Shown: in pieces, positions 11,351 to 22,700 of the stretch | How positions within the stretch are numbered: the first letter of the stretch is position 1 | How the letters are laid out: each line of letters begins with the position of its first letter | Assembly (NCBI GenBank): GCA_950295325.1 | Contig: OX485806.1 | Coordinates: 45,937,169-46,001,168, forward strand | Source: Polytrichum commune | Lineage: Eukaryota > Streptophyta > Polytrichopsida > Polytrichales > Polytrichaceae | Length of the DNA: 64,000 nucleotides | Direction of reading: 5' to 3' | The notes under the pieces: generated by a model | Databases searched by the model: none | The model's input: only the letters and a program-made list of their open reading frames with translations | What the model was told of the DNA's origin: nothing | Program-made: the position numbers and the translations under genes

Positions 11351-13560
11351 GAGGAGGTGCCGGTAACGGCACCCCCCACGGGGGACTTTTTTTGTGTGTT
11401 TTGTAGTCTGTTTAGGTTGGTCGAAAATGGGCAGCGAGGGGTTGGGGTTTGTTTTTGTTTTTGCAGGTGAGGCGAGTGGCTTGAGAATCCGAGCTAGAAG
11501 GCCCTTACTCCGAAGTTAGGTAACATGTTTTGGTTGGTCGAAAATGGGCAGCCAGGGGGTCCAAGTTGAGGTTTTTGGGTTGCAGGTGAGGCGAGGGCTG
11601 GAGCATTCGAGCTCTAAGGCTCTACTTATCATGTTTGGATGTGTGTTTGGTTGGTAGAAAATGGGCAGCCAGGGGGTCCAAGGTTGGGTTTTTGGGTTCC
11701 AGGTGAGGCAAGGGCTGGACCATTCGAGCTCTAAGGCTCTACTTATCATGTTAGGATGTGTGTTTGGTTGGTCGAAAATGGGCAGCCAGGGGTCCAAGGT
11801 TGGGTTTTTTGGTTGTATGTGAGGCCATATTCACCGCCCCCGAGAGGGTGCCTGTAACGGCACCCCGCTCGGGGGACTTTTTTTGTTTTACAATGTGTAT
11901 ATGTTGGTCTAAAATGGGCAGCCAGATGAGGCCATATTGAGAGCCCCAGAGCTCTAAGGCCATTGTTGTGAGGTTAGTTTGTCTGTTTTGGTTGGTCGAA
12001 AATGGGCAGCCAGGGGTCCAAGGTTGGATTTTTTGGTTGTAGGTGAAGCCATATAGAGAGCCCCCGAGAGGGTGCCTGTAACGGCACCCCGATCGGGGGC
12101 CTTTTTTTTTGTTTTACAATGTGTATAAGTTGGTGCAAAATGGTCAGCCAAGGGCCTAAGGTTGGTTTTTTTGGTTGCAGGTGAGGCCATATTGAGTGCC
12201 CCAAAGCTCTAAGGCCATTATTATGAGGTTAGTTTGTCTGTTTTGGTTGGTCGAAAATGGTCAGCCAGGGGTCTAAGGTTGGTTATTTTGGTTGCATGTG
12301 AGGCCATATTCACCGCCCCCGAGAGGGTGCCTGTAACGGCACCCCGATCGGGGGTTTTTTTTTTTGTTTTACAATGTGTATAAGTTGGTCTAAGATGGGC
12401 AGCCAGGGGCCTAGGGTTGGTTTTTTTGGTTGCAGGTGAGGCCATATTGAGAGCCCCAGAGCTCTAAGGCCATTTTTATGAGGTTAGTTTGTCTGTTTGG
12501 GTTGGTCGAAAATGGGCAGCCAGGGGTCCAAGGTTGGATTTTTTGGTTGTAGGTGAAGCGATATAGAGAGCCCCCGAGAGGATGCCTGTAACGGCACCCC
12601 GATCGGGGGCCTTTTTTGTTTGTTTTACAATGTGTATAAGTTGGTGCAAAATGGTCAGCCAAGGGCCTAAGGTTGGTTTTTTTGGTTGCAGGTGAGGCCA
12701 TATTGAGAGCCCCAGAGCTTTAAGGCCATTATTATGAGGTTAGTTTGTCTGTTTGGTTGGTCGAAAATGGGCAGCTAGGGGCCTAAGGTTGGTTTTTTTG
12801 GTTGCAGGTGAGGCCATGGTTGGATGAATCGAGCTCTTAGTCTCTTATTATGAGGTTAGGATGTTTATTTGGTTGGCCGAAAATGGGCAGCCTGGGTGTC
12901 GAATGCTGGTTTTTATGGTTGCAGTTGAGGCCATGGCTGGATGATTAGAGTTCTAAGGCTCTTATTATGAGGTTAGTTTGTCTGTTTTGGTTGGTAAAAA
13001 ATGGCAGACAAGGGGTCCAAGAATGGTTTTTTTGGTTGCAAGTGAGGCCATGGCTGGATGATTCGAGCTTTAAGGCTCTTATTGTGAGGTTAGTTGGTCT
13101 GTTTTGGTTGGTTGAAAATGGAAGCCAGGGGGTCCAAGAGTGGTATTTTTGGTTGCAGGTGAGGCCATATTCAGAGCCCCCGGGAGGGTGCCTGTAACGG
13201 CACCCCCTTCGGGGGACTTTTTTTGTTTGTTTTACAATCTGTTTGGTGTGTTTGAAAATGGGCATCCAGGGGGTCCAAGGTTTGTTTTTTTGGTTGCACC
13301 CAAGCTCAAAGGCCCTTATTATTAAGTTATGATGTATGTTTAGGTTGGTCGAATAGGGCCAGCCTAGGGTCGGGTTGGTTTTTTTCGTGCAGGGGAGGCC
13401 ATGGGCTGGAGCATCCGAGCTCGAATGCACTTATTTTTAATTTTTGTTGTATGTTTTGGTTGGTCTAATATGGGCAGCAAGGGCCCGATGTTTATTTTGT
13501 TTTTGCAGATGAGGCCATGGGTTGCAGCCTGCGAGCTTTGGGGACCTTGTTTTAATCTTT
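11351..13560. repeat. Tandem array with six hairpins in the first long intron (outer element)
   Basis: About 18 units of roughly 110-140 bp, each carrying a GGTTGGTCGAAAATGGGCAG landmark and a GTGAGGCCAT block. Six hairpins are embedded, at 11,351-11,385, 11,836-11,875, 12,061-12,099, 12,316-12,354, 12,571-12,609 and 13,176-13,215. Each has inner arms GGGTGCC/GGCACCC around TGTAAC and outer arms CCCCCGA/TCGGGGG, followed by a T-run. It lies between the N-terminal exon and the ParB-like exon. Open frames reading through it on the minus strand are repeat artefacts. Confidence 0.9.
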
Positions 13561-13711
13561 TGAAGTCTGTTTTGTGTTGCTCACTAAGGGCAGCAATGTT
13601 TCCGTTTCTATGTGCAGGTTTTGGGAATGGTCTGGGGCTGCTTATATATAAGTTCAAGTTTTTATATCTTCTTGAATGTATTACGATGCTGATGACTTCG
13701 CTTTGATGCAG

Positions 13712-14537
13712 TCCCCCTTACGGATTCGGAGTTGAAGTTGAAGCTTCACGACCTTGCGATTAAGGAGAGCGTTCCAACAGCCTCTCATCTAGAGAAGCTA
13801 AAATGGCAACCAAAACAGAAGGGTCGTCTCTTCATCCCCCTCTGCCGTATGATGCCTCTTCCTGTGGTGAGACCGTTTCTCAAGAACGACGTATCCCAAC
13901 TTGCAACACATTTTATGACCGATGGCTACATGGAGGGGTGTGGTTTTTTTTATGTGGCTTTGGAGGATCACCATGGGCATACCAATGACGTGACCCCGAA
14001 TGTGCTGGCTAAGTGGTCATCGGAGTGGAAGGAGGTGAATGCTGAGTTTGAGAAGAAACTTATTGCCGATGATGATTTAAAGATTTTTTCTAACAAGATG
14101 TTCATGGTTTGGGATGGTAACCATCGGCTGCAGGCATGGATGCCTATCATTGAGCAATTTCATACTCATGATATGAATTGGCATTTCTGTGTTGAGGGTG
14201 TAATCCTTGACCCAAGGGGAGACGTTCCATCTGTGATAGCCGCTCTGCACGAAGTGAATTGGTAAGATCCTAATCCTTGCCGGGAGTGTTTGAATTTATT
14301 GTTTGAATTTTATGCATCTTCTTAATGTAAAATTTTGGATTTGCAGGAAGAACCAAAAATCTCACGTCACAACGAACCTAGTTCACAAGTTGTTTCGCAT
14401 CCAGAATCTTGCTCCACAACCACTGTCGTACTTTGAGGGTTTGGTATCTCCAACTGTTTTGGAGGCTGCAAGGAAGAAACAGGCTGGAAAACATCGGACT
14501 TGGTTCACCCTCACCGTTGAAGGTCTCACTGTGGTTC
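13712..14537 (+). pseudogene. Outer accessory gene, ParB-like exon and first part of exon 2
   Basis: Exon 13,712-14,261 (acceptor TTTGATGCAG, donor GTAAGA) encodes a ParB/sulfiredoxin-like domain. It has I-P-L-C-R-M-M-P-L-P-V-V-R-P, then G-Y-M-E-G and, about 90 residues later, F-M-V-W-D-G-N-H-R-L-Q-A-W, the G-x-H-R nucleotide-contacting motif of the fold. The next exon begins at 14,347 after TTTGCAG and runs to 14,537, where the inner MULE starts. It resumes at 30,681 after the 10-bp duplication and ends at a donor after 30,688. Across the removed insertion the frame joins and matches the end of the same exon in the inner copy. The domain call is from motif and predicted order; overall identity to known ParB is low. 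Confidence 0.75.
14528..14537 (+). repeat. Left target-site duplication of the inner MULE
   Basis: ACTGTGGTTC directly before the left terminus. The right duplicate is ACTGCGGTTC at 30,671-30,680 (9 of 10 identical). A 9-11 bp duplication is the hallmark size for Mutator-like elements. Confidence 0.85.
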
Positions 14538-14578
14538 GGGAAAAGCTATTTTGCGAGCGGTGAGCGGTAAGCGGTAAA
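14538..14578 (+). repeat. Left terminal inverted repeat of the inner MULE
   Basis: GGGAAAAGCTATTTTGCGAG followed by direct repeats of (T)GAGCGG/TAAGCGG. It matches the right end at 30,630-30,670 in inverse orientation, the left end of the third element at 59,918, and, more weakly, the right end of the outer element at 35,001-35,030. Confidence 0.9.
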
Positions 14579-14739
14579 TTTTCTAGAATATTGAAATTTT
14601 GTGTGGTGAAACATGCCCTATGACCGCGGTGTAGAGCTAACTTTTGAAATATTTATTGACAAATTTATTGACAAAAAGAACCTATAACCGTGGTTGAGGA
14701 ACCTATGATGTATTTGCTTGCACCTTCTCTTATAAGGTT

Positions 14740-15480
14740 TGTAGGTTGGGAATGGATCCCGGATGGTTACAGGTTGTCATTTGAGGTGGACTAAGTCCCA
14801 CTTGGAGAAGGCCTCGGATCCGAGGCCTCATGGCTGCGGTATCATTTCAGATTGGGTATAAGGTTTGTAGATTGGGAATGGGTCTCGATGGTTACAGGTT
14901 GTCATTTGAAGTGGATGAAGTCCCAGTGGGAGAAGGCCTCGGACCCGAGGCCTCATGGCTTGAGCCCCTAAATTCTGATTGTGTTTAAAGTTGGTGGTTT
15001 CTGGGTGGGTCTCGGCATTTCAAGTGGAGGGGCTACTTTGCAGAAGGCCTCGGATCCGAGGTTTGTTTTGCCTTGGGGTTTGCTGTTTGATTTGAGGTCA
15101 AGTTTATGGTTTCAGATTGAATGTAGGCATGCCATGTTTGAGTTATATGTTTAGCTACATTCAACCTGACTCCATAAATTTGAAATCGAATCATTGGTTT
15201 CAATTTGGGTCTCGACATGCCCAATGGCTTAGATTTCATGTTCGGTCTCGGCATGGCCAATTTGGACAAGGCCTAGGGGTTTTATGTTTAGGGTGAATTA
15301 AAGTTTATGGTTTCCGGTTGAATATGGGCATGCCATGTTTGGGTTTCATGCTTAGCTACATTCAACCTGACTCCATAAATTTGACATCAAATCATTGGTT
15401 TAAGGTTGAGTCTCGGCATGCCAAGTGGTTCAAATTTCATGTGGGAGTGGCCACTTTGGATATGGCCTCGGATTTCTTGG
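14740..15480. repeat. Subterminal repeats with 20-bp palindromes
   Basis: Two close repeats of about 125 bp (TATAAGGTTTGTAG...GGTTACAGGTTGTCATTTGA) carry perfect or near-perfect palindromes. These are AGGCCTCGGATCCGAGGCCT at 14,809-14,828, AGGCCTCGGACCCGAGGCCT at 14,934-14,953, and a third with one arm altered at about 15,045-15,064. From 15,100 to 15,480 a second repeat pair follows (CATTCAACCTGACTCCATAAATTTGA, twice), with TCTCGGCATGCC motifs. All lie between the left terminus and the 3' end of the accessory gene. Confidence 0.8.
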
Positions 15481-15977
15481 GGTTTGATGTTTGATTTGAA
15501 CAAAAAACATAGGATGATGTCCGTATTTTATGCACAAGCCTTTTTTGGGTTCTAACATTCTTCTTCCATTCTATCTTCTAATTTTCTTATTCTTCCAGTC
15601 TATCTTCTTATTTTTTGTAATTCTAAAAAACGTATTGATATTCTATACTTATCATCTTTAATTTTTTGGTTTAGTTTTCCTTAGTCTTTGTTTCATGTTT
15701 TGATCTATATGTTTACAACTACATTTCTTTATGTTTTTTGGGTTTTGTTTTGAATTTTGTTACATGGATGATGCTATGGTGGATAATGAGGTAGTTTACC
15801 TCTATGCCTTATTGAATAATAGAGTGCAAGGAGGGTTTAGGGTAAGAGTGTAAGAAGGCATTACAAAATATAATTCACTGTCTAAGGAAAACCATGAAGA
15901 TTACCGCACTAAACAGACAATTAATAATCAAATGCAAAAATATATTATTATGCAAGCAATAAGACACAAAATTCTAC

Positions 15978-17459
15978 CTAAGACATATAATCGAAATCAC
16001 AATTATCAGATAATGCTACAGAGACTTTAGAATCTGTACTATCTGCATCTGAAGAGCCTTCATCCTCAGACTCAACAACTTCTAAATCAACATACTCTAT
16101 GCCGCTTAGCATCAACTCCTTAGGTCTAAATGTACGATATGAACCTTCCGCTAATTCATTGGCAACGTCATTTGCGTATGAAGGGAGCCGCCATGACTTT
16201 GGAGGGCTTGGATAGAACTTAGGGTCACAAAAAAAAGGGCGGTGACTAGGGTATCTCAAATTACCGCTTCTGCAAATGCAAATGGCAACATGGTCATAAA
16301 ACCGCCTCATATGAAAGAAAATAAGAAAATATATCACTAGTAGTAGAAATAGTAGCTATACTCACTTACTAAACCTTGATTTCTTCACGATTTTCTGAAC
16401 AACAATGATTTCGCTATGTGGATCCTCTGACATGACAACGTCTCTTGATTTCACTTCTATGGCCGAAGCATTTCGAATTAGAGGAGCGATCAAGGCTTCA
16501 AAAATTGCCTTGTCATCCTCTAATGCCGCAATGTGACGGTTCACATTGCGGCACGCATGAATAGAAACACCTGCAAAATAAAAAAACAATGAAGTTCAGT
16601 TCTCAAACAACATAAAAATTAATTAACATGAAATGATCAACGGTTATTTACTTAAACATGAAGATATGTTCAACGTACCCGTAGCTGTAGAGCAGTCTAG
16701 AACAATATCCCCGGGTGAAGAAGATGCCTGAATGAGCATCTGTATAAGGGCGAGGGATTTTTCGCGAGGACCACGCCAAGGGGTGGATCCATCCATTAAC
16801 TGATCCTCCCTTGACACCAAGTTCTGGAGGATGTCATCCCGTGCCACATCAATCCCGTGACGGTCTAGTGCAGGGATGTGTTGAAAGCAAAATCTGGAAG
16901 CACGCACCTCCGGAATGCTCCTAACAACTAAAGTTATTCCAAACCTCATGGTCTGCAGATTACAAAAACAGTTAATTACTTTACTTACGAAATAAGATAA
17001 AAATCATTAAGCACATTCTAGTAAATGATATGGAAGATTAGTTTGACAAGATTAATAACATAAGATACAGCTATCAATAAAATTAGCAATAAGTCATATC
17101 ATAAAATAAACTCACAGTCAAGACTGGATTAATTGGGGACGTCAGGTGAAGCTTGTTCATCCCCCACCACTCCTTGCGAACAGCAAATCCATACGTGGAA
17201 CAGTACCCAAGAATGATTGACTTTGTAGACATTCGAAAAGGATGGAACAAAATTATAGCCCCATCGTCTTGAAGGTGATGGTCTGCGAAATCAAAGATTG
17301 TTTGAAACCAATCCTCAGGTTCTATGTTCCAGGCGGGAATAAACGAAGGTGGATTCGAAATTCCTGGAACAGGAAGGCCCTCTGGAAGATCTGTAAGAAT
17401 CAAGTCCACACAGGGCACTTCCACAACAGATCCCTTGTAGCGTCGGCCTTTGTCACTTG
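15978..17459 (-). pseudogene. Inner accessory gene, C-terminal exons: beta-class DNA methyltransferase-like domain
   Basis: Exons on minus: about 17,459-17,116, 16,952-16,679, 16,570-16,370 and 16,305-15,978 (stop TAG), all with GT/AG borders. The first has a motif-IV-like D-L-I-L-T-D-L-P-E-G and then D-D-G-A-I-I-L-F-H-P. The second has S-T-P-W-R-G-P-R-E-K and the SAM-site motif D-I-V-L-D-C-S-T-A-T-G. The third has A-C-R-N-V-N-R-H-I-A-A-L-E-D-D, comparable to the region after motif I in which the enzyme contacts the SAM ribose. Order IV then X/I is that of beta-class N6-adenine/N4-cytosine DNA methyltransferases. The usual (D/N/S)PP(Y/W) catalytic motif reads DLPEG, so activity is doubtful. 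The acidic tail is rich in Glu/Asp/Ser. The upstream side is broken by the gypsy insertion at about 17,460. Confidence 0.72.
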
Positions 17460-18170
17460 TACGAAAACATAATCTCGCGGTTCGGGGTGCCAAACCGGTT
17501 CGCGGTTCGAGGTACACATTTTTTGAACGACTTGGTTCGGGAAATGACCGAGAGGTTTCGAATCGATCACCGGAAGACCACCCCTTATCACCCCCAAACA
17601 AACGGACAAACGGAGAGGGTTAACGGTATTTTGGTAAGTATCCTACGCAAGACGGTCCTAGACTCAAAGCGCGATTGGGATACGAAACTAACGGCGGCAC
17701 TTGGGCATATCGCACAACCTATAAGGTCACCACGCACGCGACTCCATTTTCATTGGTTTACGGGTTAGAGGCTACTCTTCCAATCGAATACGAAGTCGAA
17801 TCACTTCGAGTTGCCGTGGATACGCGCCTCACTTACGAAAAATCTTTGAGGAGTCGACTTACGGACTTGGAGGCGCTCGACGAGCGAAGGCGAATGGCGG
17901 CCCAACACATCGAGGCGATTCAACGCCGACGGAAGCGCATCTTCGACAAACGAAACAAAAAACGGGCACTCCAACCGGGTATGATGGTCATGATCCAAGA
18001 TGCAAGGAAACTCGAATTTCCCGCAAAGTTTGATGCGGTATGGCTAGGCCCTTACCTTGTAAACGAGGTGTTTCCAAAAAATTCACTTCAATTGGAAACT
18101 TTAAATGGACAACTCTTTCCTACGCGGACTTCGGGAAGTCGTTGTAAGCAGTACCTAGCGTGAATTCGGC
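17460..18170 (+). pseudogene. Ty3/gypsy integrase C-terminal part, 5'-truncated
   Basis: Two overlapping frames give integrase core and C-terminus: H-F-L-N-D-L-V-R-E-M then T-T-P-Y-H-P-Q-T-N-G-Q-T-E-R-V-N-G, about 90 residues later L-E-A-T-L-P-I-E-Y-E-V, and the C-terminal Q-P-G-M-M-V-M-I with G-P-Y-L-V-N-E-V. One frameshift lies near 17,690. It is followed by a purine-poor tail, GGATCCACCCCCC, and the 3' LTR at 18,224. It starts abruptly inside the integrase, so the insertion lost its 5' part together with a piece of the host accessory gene. Confidence 0.9.
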
Positions 18171-18223
18171 ATTTACCTTCGAAGCAAAAGATTTTGGATC
18201 CACCCCCCGATGGTCGCCAATTA

Positions 18224-19775
18224 TGTGAGCCCAAAATGGTGCCCACATGTGGTGATTAACTCTTCGGGACCAATTTTAGTTTGACTTTGAGGTGTTATGA
18301 TTATTTACAAAACATAAAAAGAGTGAAGTGTGGTGTGGATTTAAGTTTAGGCATTAGAATGTGTGGTGTGGTTATTCCAAGGTTTGAATTCAATAAGAGT
18401 ATGCCTTGATATTGTGAGTAGGGGGTAAGGTGAAGCAAGGTGAGCTCCGCGGGTTAAATGCCCACTTTTGGATCCACTTTGTTAGTTTAGGAAGAAGGAA
18501 GCTTGGTGGAAGGGGATTAGTCCTTACTTTAGAGGTGAAGGTTAAAGGATTGTGATTGGAGGTGCTAATCCTCTCACCCTATCCTCACCTCCCTCTCTCC
18601 CTCTCTCCCTCTCTACTACTTAAGGTGGTTTCTCTCTCATTTTCTTCTCTCTTCATCAAGCGCTCTCAAGGGAGCAAGTTCTTAAGAGCTTGAGCCACGT
18701 GTGTAGGTTATTAGTTTTAGTGAATTTAATTAGTTAAGCTCTCTCCCTCATTGTCTCTCAAGGGTGTGAGCTCTTAGAGCTTGAGACAAGGTGGGTGAAG
18801 TAAGTAGCTCTTAGAGTAGTTGTGTGTTAGATTAGTTTAGTTCATTAGTGGTTTAGTTAGCTCATTTAGCCAAAGTGCAAAGAAGAAAGGGATTAGTGGA
18901 TGCTTGATTAGCACCTAAGGTGGCGTCATTTAAGTGAGCCAGCTAGTTAAACCTGGTTGCTACATACAAGCTGTTGCCGAGCCACAAGGGTCAGCTGGTT
19001 AAGCCGGTTGCTACATACAAGCTGTTGCCGAGCCACAAGGGTCAGCTGGTTAAGCCGGTTGCTACATACAAACTCCTGCTGAGCCTACTGGTCAGCTGGT
19101 TAAGCCAGTTGCTACATACAAGTTGTTGCCGAGCCACAAGGGTCAGCTGGTTAAGCCGGTTGCTACATACAACTCTGCTGCCGAGCCAAATCTTGGATTA
19201 AGCCGGTCTAAGCCTTGTTAGGCCTTCACTTAACGAGTTAATAAATATAAACCTTAGTCGCCTCCCCACAAATTAACCTTGAACCACAATAGACTATTTT
19301 AGAATATATTAAGACTTAGGTAAGTATTGGATTTATTAGGCTAGGTAGGGCATGTGTGACTTTTAAATGTATTTGGTACTTGAACCATTGATAAAAGTGT
19401 TTTTCAACACTTGAACCTATTGGTCAAAATAAATCACTTGGATTACTAATGAAGAAGGTGGAGGACATCCGCGGTGGCGAGACAAAGGAGGTTAGGCCAA
19501 GGGAGAAAATGGAGGACTCTAGTGACGGAGGGGATAATCAAAAGCCAAAGGAGAATATCTTTGAGAGCTTGTGTTGCCAAGGCCGTTGGTTGGACCCTTG
19601 AGAAGGCCAATTCGGCTACAAGTCAAGAGGCTACCATTAATAAATGAAGTGATTCAAAATAACATGAATGCCTTGGGATGTGAAGTGAGCATTTTCAATA
19701 CACAAAACAATACATGTGATTCTCAACACCATCACCCGGACTAGGACGCTTAAGGGTGGTGGGTTTGGCCTCACA
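18224..19775 (+). mobile_element. 3' LTR, family 2 (1,552 bp)
   Basis: Starts TGTGAGCCCAAAATGGTGCC and ends GGCCTCACA. In inverted orientation its start matches the end of the solo LTR at 49,689-50,977 (CACATGTGGGCACAT...GGGCTCACA) and its end (CACCCGGACTAGGACGCTTAAGGG) matches that LTR's beginning. A CT microsatellite lies at about 18,585-18,625, and a TATA-like TACTTAAGG at 18,615 precedes a pyrimidine-rich leader. The chromosome resumes at 19,776 inside exon 9 of the inner accessory gene. Confidence 0.88.
18955..19180 (+). repeat. Minisatellite inside the LTR (about 51-bp unit, 4-5 copies)
   Basis: Repeats of a unit containing GCCGAGCCACAAGGGTCAGC and TGGTTAAGCCGGTTGCTACATA, with one diverged copy (CTGCTGAGCCTACTGGTCAG). 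Not seen in the solo LTRs of the same family, so it expanded in this copy. Confidence 0.85.
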
Positions 19776-22700
19776 CCGTGTCGCCACCAAGGACTTGCTC
19801 TAGTGAGAAGTTTTTAATCCACTCCCCAACTTGGCCATCATTCTCCTCACCCGATGTGAAAACAGGGATTCCTTGGCTTAACTGCTCATAGGAGGAATCG
19901 TGTTTGGTTCCTCTAGACTGAATTGGAGCATGAGAACCAGAGTCATATGTAGGACTAGGCGCATGTGGGCTCTTACATTCTGGCTCTGGAGGGGGGTTCA
20001 TCTTCTTCTTCCCCCTCTTGTTAGTCTTTTCCAGAGAGTTGTGGAGTTTTGCCATCTCTTTCTGGGCCGCTTTCTCCTCAGCTTCCTTCACCTTAAGCGC
20101 TTTCTTCCTATCTTCTTCTAGACGTCGCGAGAGGGCCTTTGCCCTCTCGTGCTCGTCTTCGATGCCCTGTAAATCAACCATCTCAACACCAGACTCTCCA
20201 ACTGCCTCCCTTGACTTCCTAAGTTCATTTTCGAAGGAAGGAGTGAAACTAGGAGCACAGTCGAGGTACCATCCACCTCCTGTAAGATGTGAGGTTGACC
20301 ACGTCCGCTGTTGATTTGCTGAGAACATGCACGTTGAGTTCGACCTGTCAAGCCATGCAGAAAGAAATATGGGGAGATCTTCTTTTGTTATTGCTCCTTT
20401 TGCAAGGAGCTCGTACTTGAAATATCTGCAGGCAAGAAACAAGTCATCATTACATACATTGCAATCGAAATACCTGTGATTTGGAAAACCAAATCAGTAT
20501 GCCAAATATAATAACTGCAGTAGTTAAAGGAGAACCAACCGAAAGAGTACCCTTCGAACAATTAAGTCAGTTCCGTTGAAGCCCACAAATTTGATAGTTT
20601 TGTTAAAAGCCTCTTGACCTCTGAAGAAGGTGGGGAACGCATTGTCCCATAATTTCATTCTACAGTCCTCGATGTATGCAGCCAAGGTCAAAGGCTCGCT
20701 GGGTATTTCAAAGTTGATTGCTAGTCTGTCTTGGCGCAAAGTGTCTTCAAATATAATGGAAGCCTGATCGGATATCTGTAGAAAAATAGTGAGCAAGGCC
20801 GACAACAAGGATGAGAACAAAATTGAGCCATGTATGGAAATTAGAGTAAGAAAGACCGAGAAGAAGACCAAGAGAAAGACCGAATTAATGTAAAAGCTCA
20901 AATCAGGGAAACAGATCTAAAGAGTATATAAGGGGTTATGTACTCACTCCTGCCCAAAAACATGCCTTGGCCAAGAATGCATGCAATTTCTCCTCGTTGG
21001 TGGGCTTGGTTGGGAGTTTGCGTGCCTCACGTGTTGATGCAGAGGAATTGAAATATTCCAACCATTTGATTTTTGAAGCGGGTGATGCTTTTGCAGTAGC
21101 GATCAACTGCAATTTCTCTAAGTTGAGCTCCGGTGTAATTGAGTTAAGAGTGTAGTGACGCGCAATCTGTGAAACATAGAGTAATATATTAGACTCAAGG
21201 AGTTCATTGAATTAATTGTAGAGTGAAAAACGGGCCTTAAAATAGTGGACATACCTCTCCAAGCCAACCCTCTGTCAACTCTGGGTTTGCCACACAAACT
21301 AGTTTTGACATTTTTTTATGAAGTGCCTCGGCTCTCTTTGAAGCAGCGACCTCTCCATCCGTTTGTTCAACAAGTTGACGAACACCCTCATCTGCAGCAA
21401 GTCCCAGTTCGTGCTGCAAAGGGATTACATTAGTTAGTTTGTCATGAAGAAGATGGATTAGGAAAGGCGCATACATATGAAATATCGATTGCCAGACATA
21501 GTGTAGAACCTATGTCTCGGTCCCAAGAATGAACTGTTGAATTCTAGCCAAAATAAAAGACAACACAGGAGCCGACTAGCTTAGTCTTGAACCAAATCTC
21601 AGAACCCAAGCTTCGGACAAAAAAGAAGCTAAACTCAAGTGATAAGTTAGCCAACAGTGGTTGTCAGGGTAGTTATTCTGTTATGTCAGCAAAGTCATAT
21701 AGACAAAGAAATATAGACAAAGAATAGAGCAGCAACATGCTTAATGTGAAATAAAATTAAAGAAAAAAAACGAGGGAATAAATCATTCAGAGTGAGTACT
21801 ATAGAGATTATACCTGGAAGATGAAGTTCGTAAAAACATGTAGATTTAATGAATACCACGTCTTCTTAGCATTTTGAGATTTCTTGCACCTTTTAATGTT
21901 AGCTGGAGTCAATATCTCTTGGTACTGTTCGAGCGGCATAAGTCCATACTTCTGCACCCTAAATAGAGTGTGAATTGTGTTGGTCTTGACGTGAAAGTCT
22001 TCAGTATGTCTACAAGTAACAATCATAGAGTGAAGATAGGCAAATTAAAATATATGTATATTTAAAGTACTCTACATATATGAAAATATTAAGTAATGAA
22101 AACTTACTTGTTGATGTTAGGCATAACTTGCATAACAACACCAGTTTTACCCTTCGTGTCAAGGAGGATGCTATCCACCGAAAAATGCCAGGCCTCTTCT
22201 GTTTTGTGAAGTCTTTGAATATGATTGAGCCAAGCCTGCCGCCTATGGTTCCCGTCACAAACAAAGAACATCAAGTTCTTAAAACTGGCTAACTCCGGAA
22301 CGGATAGAAGAAAGGAGTTGAATTCTTCATTTTTGGCACTCCAAATAGGACCCCACGATGCCTTATGCGCTTTAGTCACCTCATGTGTTTTGCCTTCTTC
22401 ATCCGTTATAGTGACATAAAATACTGAGGCACCCTCTCTATACCCATGGACAAACTCCTGCTCCAATTTAGCAAGATCACTTGAGAGAGTTGGCCTCACC
22501 ATAGGCATGGCCAACATTTTGCACAAGGGAATATGGAACCTTGAGGAACTCAGGGGTTCGACTCTCAGTGGAGAAATCGTGGCAACGGAGTTAAGTTTGT
22601 GTCGGGTCCTGATATCATCTTCATCACCTTCATATGGATCTCTATCTCCAAGCCCCTCTTCATCCTCATCCTGCCCCTCTTCGGAATTGTCCACAGAAAC

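Noticed and set aside
11516-13430. Long minus-strand frames through the outer array
   Set aside because: They repeat the tandem unit (W-x-P-I-F-D-Q-P) and exist only because the unit length keeps a frame open. No start, splice or family support.
13712-14261. Host sulfiredoxin gene
   Set aside because: Sulfiredoxin has a catalytic G-G-C-H-R; here it is D-G-N-H-R with no Cys, and the domain is joined to a methyltransferase-like region.
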